From a virus: a stretch of 39,251 nt of DNA. The translations under genes and the position numbers were made by a program. The stretch is from IMG/VR virus record IMGVR_UViG_3300028608_000039, positions 1-39,251 of that record, one strand, 5' to 3'. Position 1 is the first letter of the stretch. Each line of letters starts with the position of its first letter. Of this stretch, positions 1 through 7,182 are shown in pieces. The notes under the pieces were generated by a model. The model was not told where the DNA came from and searched no databases. It worked only from the letters and a program-made list of their open reading frames with translations.

Positions 1-99
1 TGCCAGTACCGCTACGAAACCAAAGGCACCGAGCTTGTAGAGCGCGATGCCACCCAAAGCGGTAAACGGTCCGGGTTCTGACATGGCTTGCGATCTCAT
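1..99 (-). CDS. 5' part of a small membrane protein gene cut by the window edge
   Basis: This is the N-terminal 33 residues of a minus-strand gene that runs off base 1. The start at 99 is chosen because GAGG lies 5 bases upstream; an internal ATG at 84 is the alternative. Residues about 12-33 form one hydrophobic segment (GGIALYKLGAFGFVAVLA) with a lysine in the middle. If base 1 joins base 39251, the frame continues into the 21 codons at 39189-39251, giving a 53-residue protein with one membrane segment and a charged helical tail. It sits in the late operon just before another small membrane protein and the terminase genes, so a holin or holin-associated role is possible. This is inferred from position and topology only. 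Confidence 0.6.
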   Translation of the reverse strand, partial: MRSQAMSEPGPFTALGGIALYKLGAFGFVAVLA

Positions 100-128
100 A
101 GGCGCCTCGTTGGTCTCGGCGTTGGGGG

Positions 129-155
129 ATAAAAAGGCGCCGTGTGAGGCGCCAA
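129..155 (-). terminator. Intrinsic terminator, minus strand
   Basis: On the minus strand, GGCGCC, a 6-base loop and GGCGCC are followed by five T residues. It lies between the 54-codon gene at 188-351 and the small membrane protein gene starting at 99, so late transcription must read through it. Confidence 0.7.
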
Positions 156-187
156 GACCGCTGGGGAGCGGTATCAGTGGAAATCTG

Positions 188-351
188 CTAGTGGAGTGTT
201 TCGGTGTTCTGGATGCTTTGGGCCAGGAGGTCAGCAGCAGCCTTGGCGAATGTCTCAGCGAGCTTAGGCATGCCGCTTTCCTTGCACTGCGATGCCGTGG
301 CTGCGAGACACTGAGCGATCTCGATCAGCTTGGCGTCGACAGTGACAGTCA
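188..351 (-). CDS. Small acidic/helical protein of unknown function between two terminators
   Basis: A 54-residue protein starting MTVTVDAKLIEIAQ. It is preceded by a good ribosome site (GGAG about 8 bases upstream of the ATG at 351); a longer reading from 370 would start inside a terminator hairpin and is less likely. It looks alpha-helical, with two cysteines and no membrane segment. It is the first gene after the predicted late promoter and terminator, and a second terminator follows it, so it may be expressed differently from the rest of the late operon. I do not recognise its family. Confidence 0.6.
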
Positions 352-366
352 TCTGGAACTCCAGGC

Positions 367-396
367 ACAAAAAAGCCCCGCACTGTGGCGAGGCTT
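367..396 (-). terminator. Probable tR'-type terminator at the head of the late operon
   Basis: On the minus strand, a 9-bp stem (AAGCCTCGC with GCGGGGCTT, one G-T pair) and a 6-base loop are followed by six T residues. It lies about 110 bases after the predicted late promoter start and before all late genes. This is where a Q protein would have to suppress termination. Confidence 0.75.
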
Positions 397-509
397 GGAA
401 TGGGTGCAGATGATGACGGTTTGAGCAAATGCCATGCCGCCTCTCGGCTTACCCTGCGACTATGCGCATTCATCTGCTTTCGAAGCGGTAAAACCGCATA
501 CTGGTAATC

Positions 510-539
510 AATATACCCCAAAGCGTCCGGACGATTCAA
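510..539 (-). promoter_or_regulatory. Predicted late promoter (PR'-like)
   Basis: On the minus strand, TTGAAT (539-534), an 18-base spacer and TATATT (515-510) match the sigma70 pattern. The -35 overlaps the last codons of the Q-like gene. A short inverted repeat, GCGGT/ACCGC (485-497), follows the -10, where a Q-engagement pause site could lie. The leader then runs into the terminator at 396-367. The layout matches lambda PR'-tR'; function is inferred. Confidence 0.6.
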
Positions 540-904
540 GCAACGTCTGCGAGCCTGTCGTCAATAATTGCCTCAACCCAAAGTTCACCGGATTTCACCA
601 GCGACTCAGCCCGCGGCTTTGACACATCAAGCATCCTTCCGATGACGCTGTAGCTGACTCCCCATGCGTACCGGTAGATCAGGGCTTTGCCCATGTTCTC
701 GTTGCGGTGCCTGAGCCTGGCCACAATACCGTCAACCAGCATGCAAAGGTCTTCGCTGATCATTGCCACTGGAGCGCTCGAGTGCTGCTCTACGTTGTCT
801 CGCATCAGTGCGTAGTGTGGTGACACGTAGCGCGGAATGCCGTCGCCATAGCGAAGCCAGATGCCCCATTGCGTCAGCAGGTGAAATATATCGAGCTGCT
901 TCAT
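536..904 (-). CDS. Antitermination protein Q-like
   Basis: A 122-residue protein starting MKQLDIFHLLTQWGIW. The early tryptophan/glycine pattern, the middle segment LMVDGIVARL-like (read as MLVDGIVARLRHR) and the C-terminal helix-turn-helix (SYSVIGRMLDVSKPRAESL) fit the Phage_antitermQ family, whose members load on RNA polymerase at the late promoter and let it pass the downstream terminator. The start at 904 overlaps the stop of the phosphoesterase gene (ATGA), showing translational coupling. A longer upstream reading in the same frame is a shadow of that gene. It is the last gene of the PR-type operon, and its end overlaps the predicted late promoter. Confidence 0.8.
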   Translation of the reverse strand: MKQLDIFHLLTQWGIWLRYGDGIPRYVSPHYALMRDNVEQHSSAPVAMISEDLCMLVDGIVARLRHRNENMGKALIYRYAWGVSYSVIGRMLDVSKPRAESLVKSGELWVEAIIDDRLADVA

Positions 905-2040
905 GCTGCCACCTCCTTGAGCATCGACGGGTGTACGGTGTGACGAGCCACTTCGCCGTGCTCGCGGTGCAGGACGATCGCCTTCATGTTCTGGCGCGAT
1001 CTCCAGCCACCGGCAGTGGCGTAGCTGTCGTTCGGGGCCAGGGTGTTGAACGACTCGACGGTGCAGCCCGGATATTCCTTCTTGCTTTCGTGATGGATGT
1101 GCCCGGTCCACCAGTAGCGGTGCAGGGTTTCGCCCCAGTCCTTGGCGCGGTCGGTTGCCATAACGCCCGGCAGCTTGTCGGCTTTGCTGGTGTGCCCGTG
1201 GTGCATGCCAATCAGGTTCTTGCCCCAGCGGTAGTAGCTGAAGACGCTCGGCGAGGTTTCGACGGTGACGCGCGGCTCATTGGCGTACAGATGGGCAAAC
1301 AGGCGGCTCAGCCAGACGGCGCCGGTCTCGTCGTGGTTACCAATGACGTGCACCACATGCACGAACTTGTGCTTCGTCAGGGCCGACTCAACGCACTGGC
1401 GCATGGCGAGGATGAGGATGTCGACCATCTTGGCGTAGCGACTGTCTGCGTCCAGGTGGTGCCCACTGCGCGGGGTGATGGCTGCCATGGAGTCGTAGTG
1501 TGCAGCGTCCCCGAGGTTAACGATGATCGCCGTCTCGGTCGGCGGCGCAGACTCAACCAGTGAAGCCATGGCCGCGCAATGCACGCGCTCGGCAATGCTC
1601 AGGTCCCAGTCTTCGCCACACTCGGCCGCCCAGATGTATTCGCCGAAGTGCGGGTCACCAATTGGGTAGGCCGTCATCAGGTCAGGCAGGTAGGTTCCGG
1701 TTGATGGCCTGGCGGGTACGTGCGGCAGATCCTTCACCGCTGCATCACAGGAGGCACGAATGAGGGCCTCTAATGCTTCGCCGTCGGTATTCGTCTTGAT
1801 CCAAGACAACAACGGCTCTGTCTCACCGCGGCGCATGAGCTGGGACGTGCCTTTGATCTTCAGGAACGACGGCAGCTTCGCCTCGATGTGCATTTCCGGG
1901 ATGTGCCCGCGCAGTGCCAACTTGGCCTTGCGCTTTTCAAGGCTGCGCTGGTTCATCTCGAAGTGCTCTGCGGCCTGTCGCAGGCTCATCGTCTTGAAGG
2001 CTTCGATGATCTGCTCGTCCGTGACTTTGCGTTCGGCCAT
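901..2040 (-). CDS. Calcineurin-like metallophosphoesterase with N-terminal HTH
   Basis: A 379-residue protein. Residues about 5-45 look like a helix-turn-helix (SLRQAAEHFEMNQRSLEKR). The catalytic domain has the metallophosphoesterase blocks in order: GDPHF (128-132), LGDAAH (176-181), GNHDE (234-238), MHHGH (279-283) and GHIHH (313-317). These place the two-metal site of a phosphodiesterase or phosphatase; the substrate is unknown. It overlaps its upstream neighbour by one base (TAATG) and the Q-like gene downstream by four. Related proteins are common in the same place in Pseudomonas phages. The HTH could direct it to DNA, but that is inference. Confidence 0.85.
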   Translation of the reverse strand: MAERKVTDEQIIEAFKTMSLRQAAEHFEMNQRSLEKRKAKLALRGHIPEMHIEAKLPSFLKIKGTSQLMRRGETEPLLSWIKTNTDGEALEALIRASCDAAVKDLPHVPARPSTGTYLPDLMTAYPIGDPHFGEYIWAAECGEDWDLSIAERVHCAAMASLVESAPPTETAIIVNLGDAAHYDSMAAITPRSGHHLDADSRYAKMVDILILAMRQCVESALTKHKFVHVVHVIGNHDETGAVWLSRLFAHLYANEPRVTVETSPSVFSYYRWGKNLIGMHHGHTSKADKLPGVMATDRAKDWGETLHRYWWTGHIHHESKKEYPGCTVESFNTLAPNDSYATAGGWRSRQNMKAIVLHREHGEVARHTVHPSMLKEVAA

Positions 2041-2315
2041 TACTGAGCTCCTGCGAGGGCTTCGGCTTTGAGGGCGGCATAGGCCACGCAGTCCTCTGCG
2101 GAATCAGCGTGGTATTCCGGTCGCTGCCACTGGCGCACGTCCTTGAGGATTTGGAGTAACAGCCACCCTTCAGCCTCGCTGATCAGTTGACCGGTGATGG
2201 TGTTGAACGCCAACACAGCAGTCCCCATGCTGCGCTCGCCTTCTGGCTTGTCGTACTGTTGGCCGCGTTCCAGCATGAGAGCCTGGGCCTTACCGAGAAA
2301 TTCGTGAGCCTTCAT
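2040..2315 (-). CDS. DUF6378-like phage protein
   Basis: A 91-residue protein starting MKAHEFLGKAQALM. The pattern of a helical start, a GQQYDKPEGERSM segment and a C-terminal DCVAYAALKAEAL helix resembles the phage family annotated DUF6378, found in early operons and of unknown function. It overlaps the next upstream gene by four bases and the phosphoesterase by one, so it belongs to the same coupled operon. Confidence 0.7.
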   Translation of the reverse strand: MKAHEFLGKAQALMLERGQQYDKPEGERSMGTAVLAFNTITGQLISEAEGWLLLQILKDVRQWQRPEYHADSAEDCVAYAALKAEALAGAQ

Positions 2316-2515
2316 GCCGCCTTCCCCTGTGTAGATTCAAAATGGTTTACGCATGCCGCTTTGGCGCTTTTCTCGTGCTCTCCTGAGTACAGAATCTTGG
2401 CCTCGGGCTGCGGCGTGCGGGCGATGAAAGCGCTCCCGTTCTGCATCCGGTACCGGCTGACCAGATAGCCCTCGTCGGATGAGAGGCAGTTGGTGCTGAC
2501 GCCCTTCCAGTTCAT
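2312..2515 (-). CDS. Hypothetical phage protein
   Basis: A 67-residue protein (MNWKGVSTNCLSSDEGYLVS...). Its body alternates charged and aromatic residues, with RYRM and AKILYSGEHEKSA segments that look like a small beta-rich domain ending in a helix. It overlaps genes on both sides by four bases (ATGA), which supports it strongly as a translated member of the operon. Family not recognised. Confidence 0.75.
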   Translation of the reverse strand: MNWKGVSTNCLSSDEGYLVSRYRMQNGSAFIARTPQPEAKILYSGEHEKSAKAACVNHFESTQGKAA

Positions 2516-2622
2516 GGCCGAATCCCCAGAGCCATCCGCTCCCGACGTAGCAACCGGCGAATCCCCTCAAGGCACCCGCCACAGATAACCAACATGAAAC
2601 CGAAATAGAGGTGAAGGATCAT
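2512..2622 (-). CDS. Very small membrane protein
   Basis: A 36-residue ORF (MILHLYFGFMLVICGGCLEG...) with one hydrophobic segment over residues 1-17, followed by an arginine-rich tail (IRRLLRRERM). The start overlaps the stop of the NinG-like gene (ATGA) and the stop overlaps the next start (ATGA), so it fills the gap exactly by translational coupling. The positive tail suggests the C-terminus stays in the cytoplasm. Function unknown. Confidence 0.6.
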   Translation of the reverse strand: MILHLYFGFMLVICGGCLEGIRRLLRRERMALGIRP

Positions 2623-3197
2623 GCTGCTCTCCTGAGTTCACGGGTCTTGGCGCGGTATTCGGCGGTAATGGCCTTGAGGTCTTCGATGGTGTAGCGCTTG
2701 GGTTCATGCGGGCCTTCTAACCATTCAACGAGCTCGGCGCCGATGCGCTTCACCAGCTCAATGCGGTAGTTCACGATGTCGCCGGACTTATGGGTATTGC
2801 AGGGCGAGCACTGGCGGTGGCAGTTGAGCGGCTCGAAGCGCAGCGCAGGGTTGCTGCCGACGGTTCGATAGTGCCCAGCGTCGTACTTGCCCTGGTGATG
2901 ACGACCACAGCTGATGCATGGCAGCTCGGCGTCACGCTCACGCACCCAGGCGTTGAATGCGGTCTGTGCCTCGCGCATGTACTGCCCCTTCGGCTTAACG
3001 CGCTCCTTGGCCGCTCTCAGCTCCTTGCGGCCTACGTCGGCAAGGGCCTTGCGAGCCTTGTCAGCGTTCACGTCCTTGGTTGCCAGTCCACAGGCTGGGC
3101 TGCAGACCTTCTGACCGAGGCGTTGCGGCACGAATGAGGCCCTGCACTCTTCGTTGATGCAGGTCTTTGGGCGTGGTTGTTTGGATGTAAGGCTCAC
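2619..3197 (-). CDS. ninG: NinG-like recombination protein
   Basis: A 192-residue protein when started at GTG 3197, which overlaps the previous stop (GTGA) and has GGAGG about 7 bases upstream. A longer reading to 3251 is possible but lacks such a site. It has an N-terminal zinc-binding region (TCINEEC and KVCSPACG) and a central HNH-like region (LPCISCGRHHQ, DAGHYRTVG, CHRQCSPCNTHKSG). This is the layout of lambda NinG/Rap, a Holliday-junction resolving nuclease of the phage recombination pathway. It lies with NinB in the PR-type operon, as in lambda. Confidence 0.9.
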   Translation of the reverse strand: MSLTSKQPRPKTCINEECRASFVPQRLGQKVCSPACGLATKDVNADKARKALADVGRKELRAAKERVKPKGQYMREAQTAFNAWVRERDAELPCISCGRHHQGKYDAGHYRTVGSNPALRFEPLNCHRQCSPCNTHKSGDIVNYRIELVKRIGAELVEWLEGPHEPKRYTIEDLKAITAEYRAKTRELRRAA

Positions 3198-3364
3198 ACG
3201 CACCTCCGCATCTTCACGTCGCCGCAAGATTGACATTGCAAACTGAACCATTTGCCGTTCTTGGATTCATTGCTATCGACGTAGGTCAGCCGATAAGGGC
3301 CTTGGTCGATGATCTTCCACTCGTGAACGCCGACGAAACACCAGAGTTTCGATGAGAGTTTCAT
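3194..3364 (-). CDS. Small zinc-ribbon-like protein
   Basis: A 56-residue protein starting MKLSSKLWCFVGVHEW. Near the end it carries CQSCGD and a final MRRCV, suggesting a single zinc knuckle with the early Cys/His pair. It starts within the NinB stop (TGATG) and ends in the GTG start of the NinG-like gene. The tight packing and zinc residues support a real gene; the function is unknown. Confidence 0.75.
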   Translation of the reverse strand: MKLSSKLWCFVGVHEWKIIDQGPYRLTYVDSNESKNGKWFSLQCQSCGDVKMRRCV

Positions 3365-3780
3365 CAGTACCGTCCTCCCCAGTTGTCCTTCTGCGTCCAG
3401 CGGACCCCATGCTCAGATCCGAACGCCTCGATCCAGGTAATCAGGTCAGCGCACTGCTTCACGCTCATCTTGCTTGTGCGCTCGTAGATGACGTCGAAGC
3501 CATGCCCGTCGAGCGCTGGTATCAGTTGCGGCTGATCGCCAGCCTCACGAAGCCATGCGGCCGTCAGGAGGCGTTTCCAGATCAGCACTGACCATTCCTT
3601 GTCGGCGTGGCGAACCTGCTTGGCGATATCGGTCAACATGGCGTGCAGCTTGGCGTTCTGGTCGCCGGACCGATCCGCGTCCTTGATCACCACCATCTTC
3701 GGCTTGCTGAAGTCGGTCGCGTGCAGGTAGCCCATGATCCGGGTGACGTCTTGCTGGCTGCGGAGAGGGAATTCACTCAT
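3364..3780 (-). CDS. ninB: NinB-like recombination protein
   Basis: A 138-residue protein from MSEFPLRSQQDV; GGAGG sits 8 bases upstream of this ATG, so it is preferred over the longer start at 3801. Segments such as QNAKLHAMLTDIAKQV, WKRLLTAAW and the C-terminal ITWIEAFGSEHGVRW match the NinB/Orf family, lambda's RecF/O/R-like mediator that loads recombinase on single-strand DNA. It overlaps its neighbours by a few bases and works with the NinG-like nuclease in the same operon. Confidence 0.9.
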   Translation of the reverse strand: MSEFPLRSQQDVTRIMGYLHATDFSKPKMVVIKDADRSGDQNAKLHAMLTDIAKQVRHADKEWSVLIWKRLLTAAWLREAGDQPQLIPALDGHGFDVIYERTSKMSVKQCADLITWIEAFGSEHGVRWTQKDNWGGRY

Positions 3781-3929
3781 TTCCACAGCCTCCCCTGCCA
3801 CACCATCAGCCCGGAAGAAGCGAACTGATAGGCACTCAAGCCGTATCCGACCGCGTCTGTCGCAAACACCAAGATCACTGTCCCGGCGGCGAAACAGGCC
3901 AAAGCCAAAACCAACTGGGAGACTTTCAT
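3777..3929 (-). CDS. Small membrane protein
   Basis: A 50-residue protein (MKVSQLVLALACFAAGTVIL...) with an N-terminal hydrophobic stretch of about 20 residues, then a short polar part ending MVWQGRLWK. The cysteine in LALAC is not in a canonical lipobox, so an anchor is more likely than a lipoprotein. It overlaps the NinB start (ATGA). Function unknown. Confidence 0.65.
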   Translation of the reverse strand: MKVSQLVLALACFAAGTVILVFATDAVGYGLSAYQFASSGLMVWQGRLWK

Positions 3930-3933
3930 CGGA

Positions 3934-4152
3934 TTAACCACGGCGAACACCCCCATTCACCAACGCCACCCGCTCAGCACAACCCACGCACAGCTGCACC
4001 CCCGGAATAGCCTGGCGACGGCCTTCCGGTATGTTCTCGCCGCACTCTTCGCACTCTTCGGCGCTGATGCCGGTGTAACGGGGGATCTGGGCAAGCGCTT
4101 GCTCACGGATTTGTTCGATTACGATGTCGGCGTCGTCGCAAATGTCGCTCAT
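3934..4152 (-). CDS. TraR/DksA-type zinc finger protein
   Basis: A 72-residue protein with the C4 finger CEECG-(about 16)-CVGC and the N-terminal acidic helix containing DIVIEQIREQAL. This is the size and layout of phage and plasmid TraR-like DksA homologues. These bind the secondary channel of RNA polymerase and alter promoter output without ppGpp. The start overlaps the stop of the upstream nuclease gene by four bases. An effect on host transcription is known for the family and inferred here. Confidence 0.85.
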   Translation of the reverse strand: MSDICDDADIVIEQIREQALAQIPRYTGISAEECEECGENIPEGRRQAIPGVQLCVGCAERVALVNGGVRRG

Positions 4153-4802
4153 GCCGCGGCTCCTTTAGATTTTCTGAATTCCTGGCGATCGAGGAACCAT
4201 TTCAAGCCCCGCTCACAAATAGAGATGTCGCGCACGATTGCCAGCCGCTCCTGATTCGCCTCTGCGTGGGTGGATCGCAGAACTTTCTCCATGTCTGCGC
4301 GTGTGGCGTTTTTCAGGAAGAACTCTTCGATCAAATCGCCGACAGGGCGTACCCAATCCATGTCGTCGTCCTGCACCGCAGCCCGAATGCGGCCCCAGGT
4401 GAGCAAGCCGACATGATCACGAACCAGGCGGTGAAGGTCAGATGGGGAAATGTTGCTATGCCAGCCGGCAGCACCGCGGGCGTACATCCCGCAGTTGTGC
4501 AGGCTCTCCGTATCGGACTCGGGCTTGCCGCAGAGGAAAACAACTTCGCGCCCGGTGCGGTCTATGACCGCGTCCGCTTTCTGAATTTCATCTTCGGTCG
4601 GCCAGTCGCCCTTCACTTCCACGTAGATACCGACGTTCGGCAGCCAGAAATCTGGCAGGTAGAAGCCATCGTCAACGCGGATCAGGTCAGGCTCGTAGAG
4701 GTAGAAAATGTCGGCAGCTTCAAGCACCCGAGCCCACAGCAGTTCTGTGTAAGACCGGAGCCTGTACCCGTTGTGGTGGTAAACCGTTCTGCGCTCTCTC
4801 AT
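4149..4802 (-). CDS. Predicted PD-(D/E)XK endonuclease-like protein
   Basis: A 217-residue protein. A conserved-looking core shows SYTELLWARVLE (Glu20), LYEPD, YLPDFWLP (Asp51) and YVEVKGDW (Glu62, Lys64), which is the E...D...ExK layout of the restriction-endonuclease fold. The C-terminal 120 residues are helical, with no recognised domain. It lies between DnaB and the TraR-like gene and overlaps both. The substrate is unknown; a replication or host-DNA-degrading role would fit its place. Confidence 0.7.
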   Translation of the reverse strand: MRERRTVYHHNGYRLRSYTELLWARVLEAADIFYLYEPDLIRVDDGFYLPDFWLPNVGIYVEVKGDWPTEDEIQKADAVIDRTGREVVFLCGKPESDTESLHNCGMYARGAAGWHSNISPSDLHRLVRDHVGLLTWGRIRAAVQDDDMDWVRPVGDLIEEFFLKNATRADMEKVLRSTHAEANQERLAIVRDISICERGLKWFLDRQEFRKSKGAAA

Positions 4803-6142
4803 CAGAAGTTCACCGACACGACGTTGCTAGCGCGCGCATGGCTGGCCAATGGGAGGAAGCGTGAGCGGTTGCCCTGGAACGCGGCCGGCACCATGCCGAT
4901 CTCGCCGTCACGGTTTTTCCTGATCAGGATTTCGGCAATTCCTTTGTCCATGGTGTTCGGGTGGTAAACCTCATCGCGGTAGACAAACATCACGATGTCG
5001 GCGTCCTGCTCGATGGCGCCAGACTCACGCAGATCACTTAGGACCGGGCGCTTATCAGGGCGTGACTCGCAGCTGCGGTTGAGCTGGGAGAGGACGATCA
5101 CCGGACAGTCGAGCTCGCGGGCCAGCAGCTTGATCTGACGCGACATGGCGGTGACGTCCTCAGTCCGACCGTTGCCATCGCCTTCAACCAGGCCGAGATA
5201 GTCAATGACCACCAGGCTAAGGCCGCCCATGCGGTGAGACTGGCGTCGAGCAATCGACCGAATGCGCGGCATCGTCATTACCGGGACATCAGACACGGCG
5301 ATCGGCGCGTCCCGGAGTCGGAGTGCAGCCATGGCCAGTTCGGATGAGTTGTCGCTGGAGCACACGCCAGTTTTCAGCGATGGCAGAGGGATGCCGCCTA
5401 CAGCAGCGAGCAGGCGGTCCATGAGCTGGGTCTTGCTCATCTCCAGGCTTATCACCAGAACAGGCTTGTGCTGGTTGATAGCCACGTCTGCGGCGATGTT
5501 CATGGCCAGCGTGGTCTTGCCCATCGCAGGACGACCAGCAACTACGATCATCTGGCCAGGCTTCATGCCCTGCGTGTAGCCGTCGAGATCCGGAAGACCA
5601 GACCCGAGGCCATCCATGATTATCCCGTTCTCGAACCGGTCCAGACGCTGCTGCAGTACCTCGATGTGTTCGGAGAGGATGTCGCCGATCATCTGGCACT
5701 CGCCGTCGCTGCCGCTCGAATCCAGCCCGAGAATGATCGACTGCGCCTGCGAGATCTTGTCCTCGACGCCGGACTGCTCGTGAGCCACCTCATTGATGCG
5801 CGCAGCGGCCGCCGACATCAGCCGGCAGACGGCGCGCTCACGGATGATCTTGGCGTAGACCTTGGCATTGGCAACGCTAGGGGTGTTGGACTGTATTTCG
5901 GCGGCATAGGCCATCACCCGCACGCCACTGCTCAAAGCGGAACGGCGGTCGTTCAGGGTTACAACGTCAACCGGCTGGCCGTCTGCGTGCAACTCCAGCA
6001 TCAGGCGGAACAACTCAGCGTTGTCCTCCCAGGCAAAGGCATCCGCCGAAAGCTCTTCACTGAGGACGTCGATCAGGTGCGGCTGCTTGAGCATGGCTCC
6101 TAAGACGCCGTGCTCTGCCTCAAGACTTTTGAGTTCCATCAT
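4802..6142 (-). CDS. dnaB: DnaB-type replicative helicase
   Basis: A 446-residue protein with the N-terminal DnaB domain (LEAEHGVLGAML start) and a RecA-like helicase core. Walker A is GRPAMGKT (203-210), Walker B is VVIDYLG, and the SQLNRSCE / DLRESGAIEQDAD / IRKNRDG blocks of motifs H3-H4 follow. Phages with this gene unwind their own forks and do not need a lambda P-type loader. The start overlaps the O-like gene stop (TGATGG). It is the replication partner of the initiator just upstream. Confidence 0.95.
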   Translation of the reverse strand: MMELKSLEAEHGVLGAMLKQPHLIDVLSEELSADAFAWEDNAELFRLMLELHADGQPVDVVTLNDRRSALSSGVRVMAYAAEIQSNTPSVANAKVYAKIIRERAVCRLMSAAAARINEVAHEQSGVEDKISQAQSIILGLDSSGSDGECQMIGDILSEHIEVLQQRLDRFENGIIMDGLGSGLPDLDGYTQGMKPGQMIVVAGRPAMGKTTLAMNIAADVAINQHKPVLVISLEMSKTQLMDRLLAAVGGIPLPSLKTGVCSSDNSSELAMAALRLRDAPIAVSDVPVMTMPRIRSIARRQSHRMGGLSLVVIDYLGLVEGDGNGRTEDVTAMSRQIKLLARELDCPVIVLSQLNRSCESRPDKRPVLSDLRESGAIEQDADIVMFVYRDEVYHPNTMDKGIAEILIRKNRDGEIGMVPAAFQGNRSRFLPLASHARASNVVSVNF

Positions 6143-7095
6143 TGCGCTGCCTCCGAGATCTCGCGGAAGACTGCGCGACTAACCAGGGCCTCAAGCCTTG
6201 GAGCCACGTTTTGACCGCGGAAGAAAACCTGATTGCGGCTATTCGCCTTCTGGAAAAACCCGAGCCAGAAGTTTTGTCCGCTTTGGTGGTCTGGAGACTC
6301 ATTCCAGCGCTCGACGATCATTGAGCGCAGCACCTTGTCGCCTGGCACGGTTACGACCGGCAGGTTGGGGCAGACTTTGTGATAGAGGGCGATGATCTGG
6401 TCGACAGGGATATTGGACTCGTCGACCGCGCTGCCGGACTTCTTGTGAGCGCGACCAAGCCAGTTGACCAAGAACCTGCGCCAGTCTTTCTTGGTAGGGC
6501 TTCCGCTTGCCCAAGCTGCGGCACGAACGATTTCGGCCTCTACATCAACCGGTGAGTAAGCCAAGGACCATTTAGTAATCAGGTCATCGGAGACGCTGAA
6601 ATCTTCGCCATTGAACTCTACAAAGGAGTGGTAATTTGTTGGCGCGCCAGCGCCATTCTCCCTCTTTGTATTACTCAAGATCTTTGTATTACTTCCCTTA
6701 ACCTTTCCGAGAGGGGGTTCGTTACCTTTCCGAGAGGGGTTCGCCTCGTTTTCGAGAGGGGTATGGAAGTTTTCGAGAGGGGTCATAATGCGCAGCTGGC
6801 GCTCGACCACTCGATTGCCTTCACGAATAAGGCTGACGCTCAGAATCCCGTCGCGGGCGAGATCGTTAATGATGTTCGATACGCGCTTTACCGACAGGTC
6901 AAAGAATTTTGCGAAATGGGCATTAGAGGCATAGCAGCCGCGATCATCACTCTCAAGGCTGCTGATCTCTACCAGCATCACCTTGTCAGTGATAGACAGC
7001 TCGCGGTTCATCCAAAGGTCAGCAGGAATCCATACGCCTTTGAATTTTCGCGGCAGACTATTCAGGCCCTGTACAACTGTGTTTGAGGTATGCAT
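6139..7095 (-). CDS. Replication initiator, lambda O-like
   Basis: A 318-residue protein from MHTSNTVVQGL; a GTG start at 7140 would add 15 residues. Residues about 20-105 form a winged-helix domain (SITDKVMLVEISSLE; FDLSVKRVSNIINDL; DGILSVSLI), followed by a low-complexity linker and a C-terminal domain that would contact the helicase. The linker is encoded by four near-identical 13-bp repeats, the predicted origin, as in lambda O. It overlaps the DnaB gene. The role in initiation is inferred from the domain, the repeats and the neighbour. Confidence 0.85.
   Translation of the reverse strand: MHTSNTVVQGLNSLPRKFKGVWIPADLWMNRELSITDKVMLVEISSLESDDRGCYASNAHFAKFFDLSVKRVSNIINDLARDGILSVSLIREGNRVVERQLRIMTPLENFHTPLENEANPSRKGNEPPLGKVKGSNTKILSNTKRENGAGAPTNYHSFVEFNGEDFSVSDDLITKWSLAYSPVDVEAEIVRAAAWASGSPTKKDWRRFLVNWLGRAHKKSGSAVDESNIPVDQIIALYHKVCPNLPVVTVPGDKVLRSMIVERWNESPDHQSGQNFWLGFFQKANSRNQVFFRGQNVAPRLEALVSRAVFREISEAAQ
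6664..6782 (-). repeat. Predicted replication origin: four iterons plus AT-rich repeats inside the initiator gene
   Basis: On the plus strand, four copies of TTTCCGAGAGGGG or TTTTCGAGAGGGG start at 6704, 6727, 6749 and 6770, at 23, 22 and 21 base intervals (about two helical turns). Beside them, two identical copies of CTTTGTATTACT (6664-6675 and 6682-6693) lie in an AT-richer stretch. Iterons next to an AT-rich unwinding region within the O-type gene is the lambda ori design. Confidence 0.8.
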
Positions 7096-7134
7096 AATCG
7101 GACTCACAGAGTTTTTTGCAGTGAGCAGCAGAGA

Positions 7135-7160
7135 AACCACCCGGCCAGGTGGTTTTTTTT
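7135..7160 (+). terminator. Intrinsic terminator read on the plus strand
   Basis: AACCACC, a 6-base loop and GGTGGTT run into eight T residues on the plus strand. On the minus strand the same hairpin has only a weak T tract, so it could also act as a leaky tR1-like barrier before the replication genes. No plus-strand gene ends here, so its clear role would be to stop antisense transcription. Confidence 0.65.
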
Positions 7161-7182
7161 CGTCTGCGCTCTGGCGGTCCAG

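Noticed and set aside
763-1563. 266-codon plus-strand ORF opposite the phosphoesterase
   Set aside because: Shadow of a gene with intact catalytic motifs on the other strand.
6704-6782. Repeats as a CRISPR array
   Set aside because: Units of 13 bp at 21-23 bp spacing lie inside a coding sequence and fit origin iterons; no cas genes are present.
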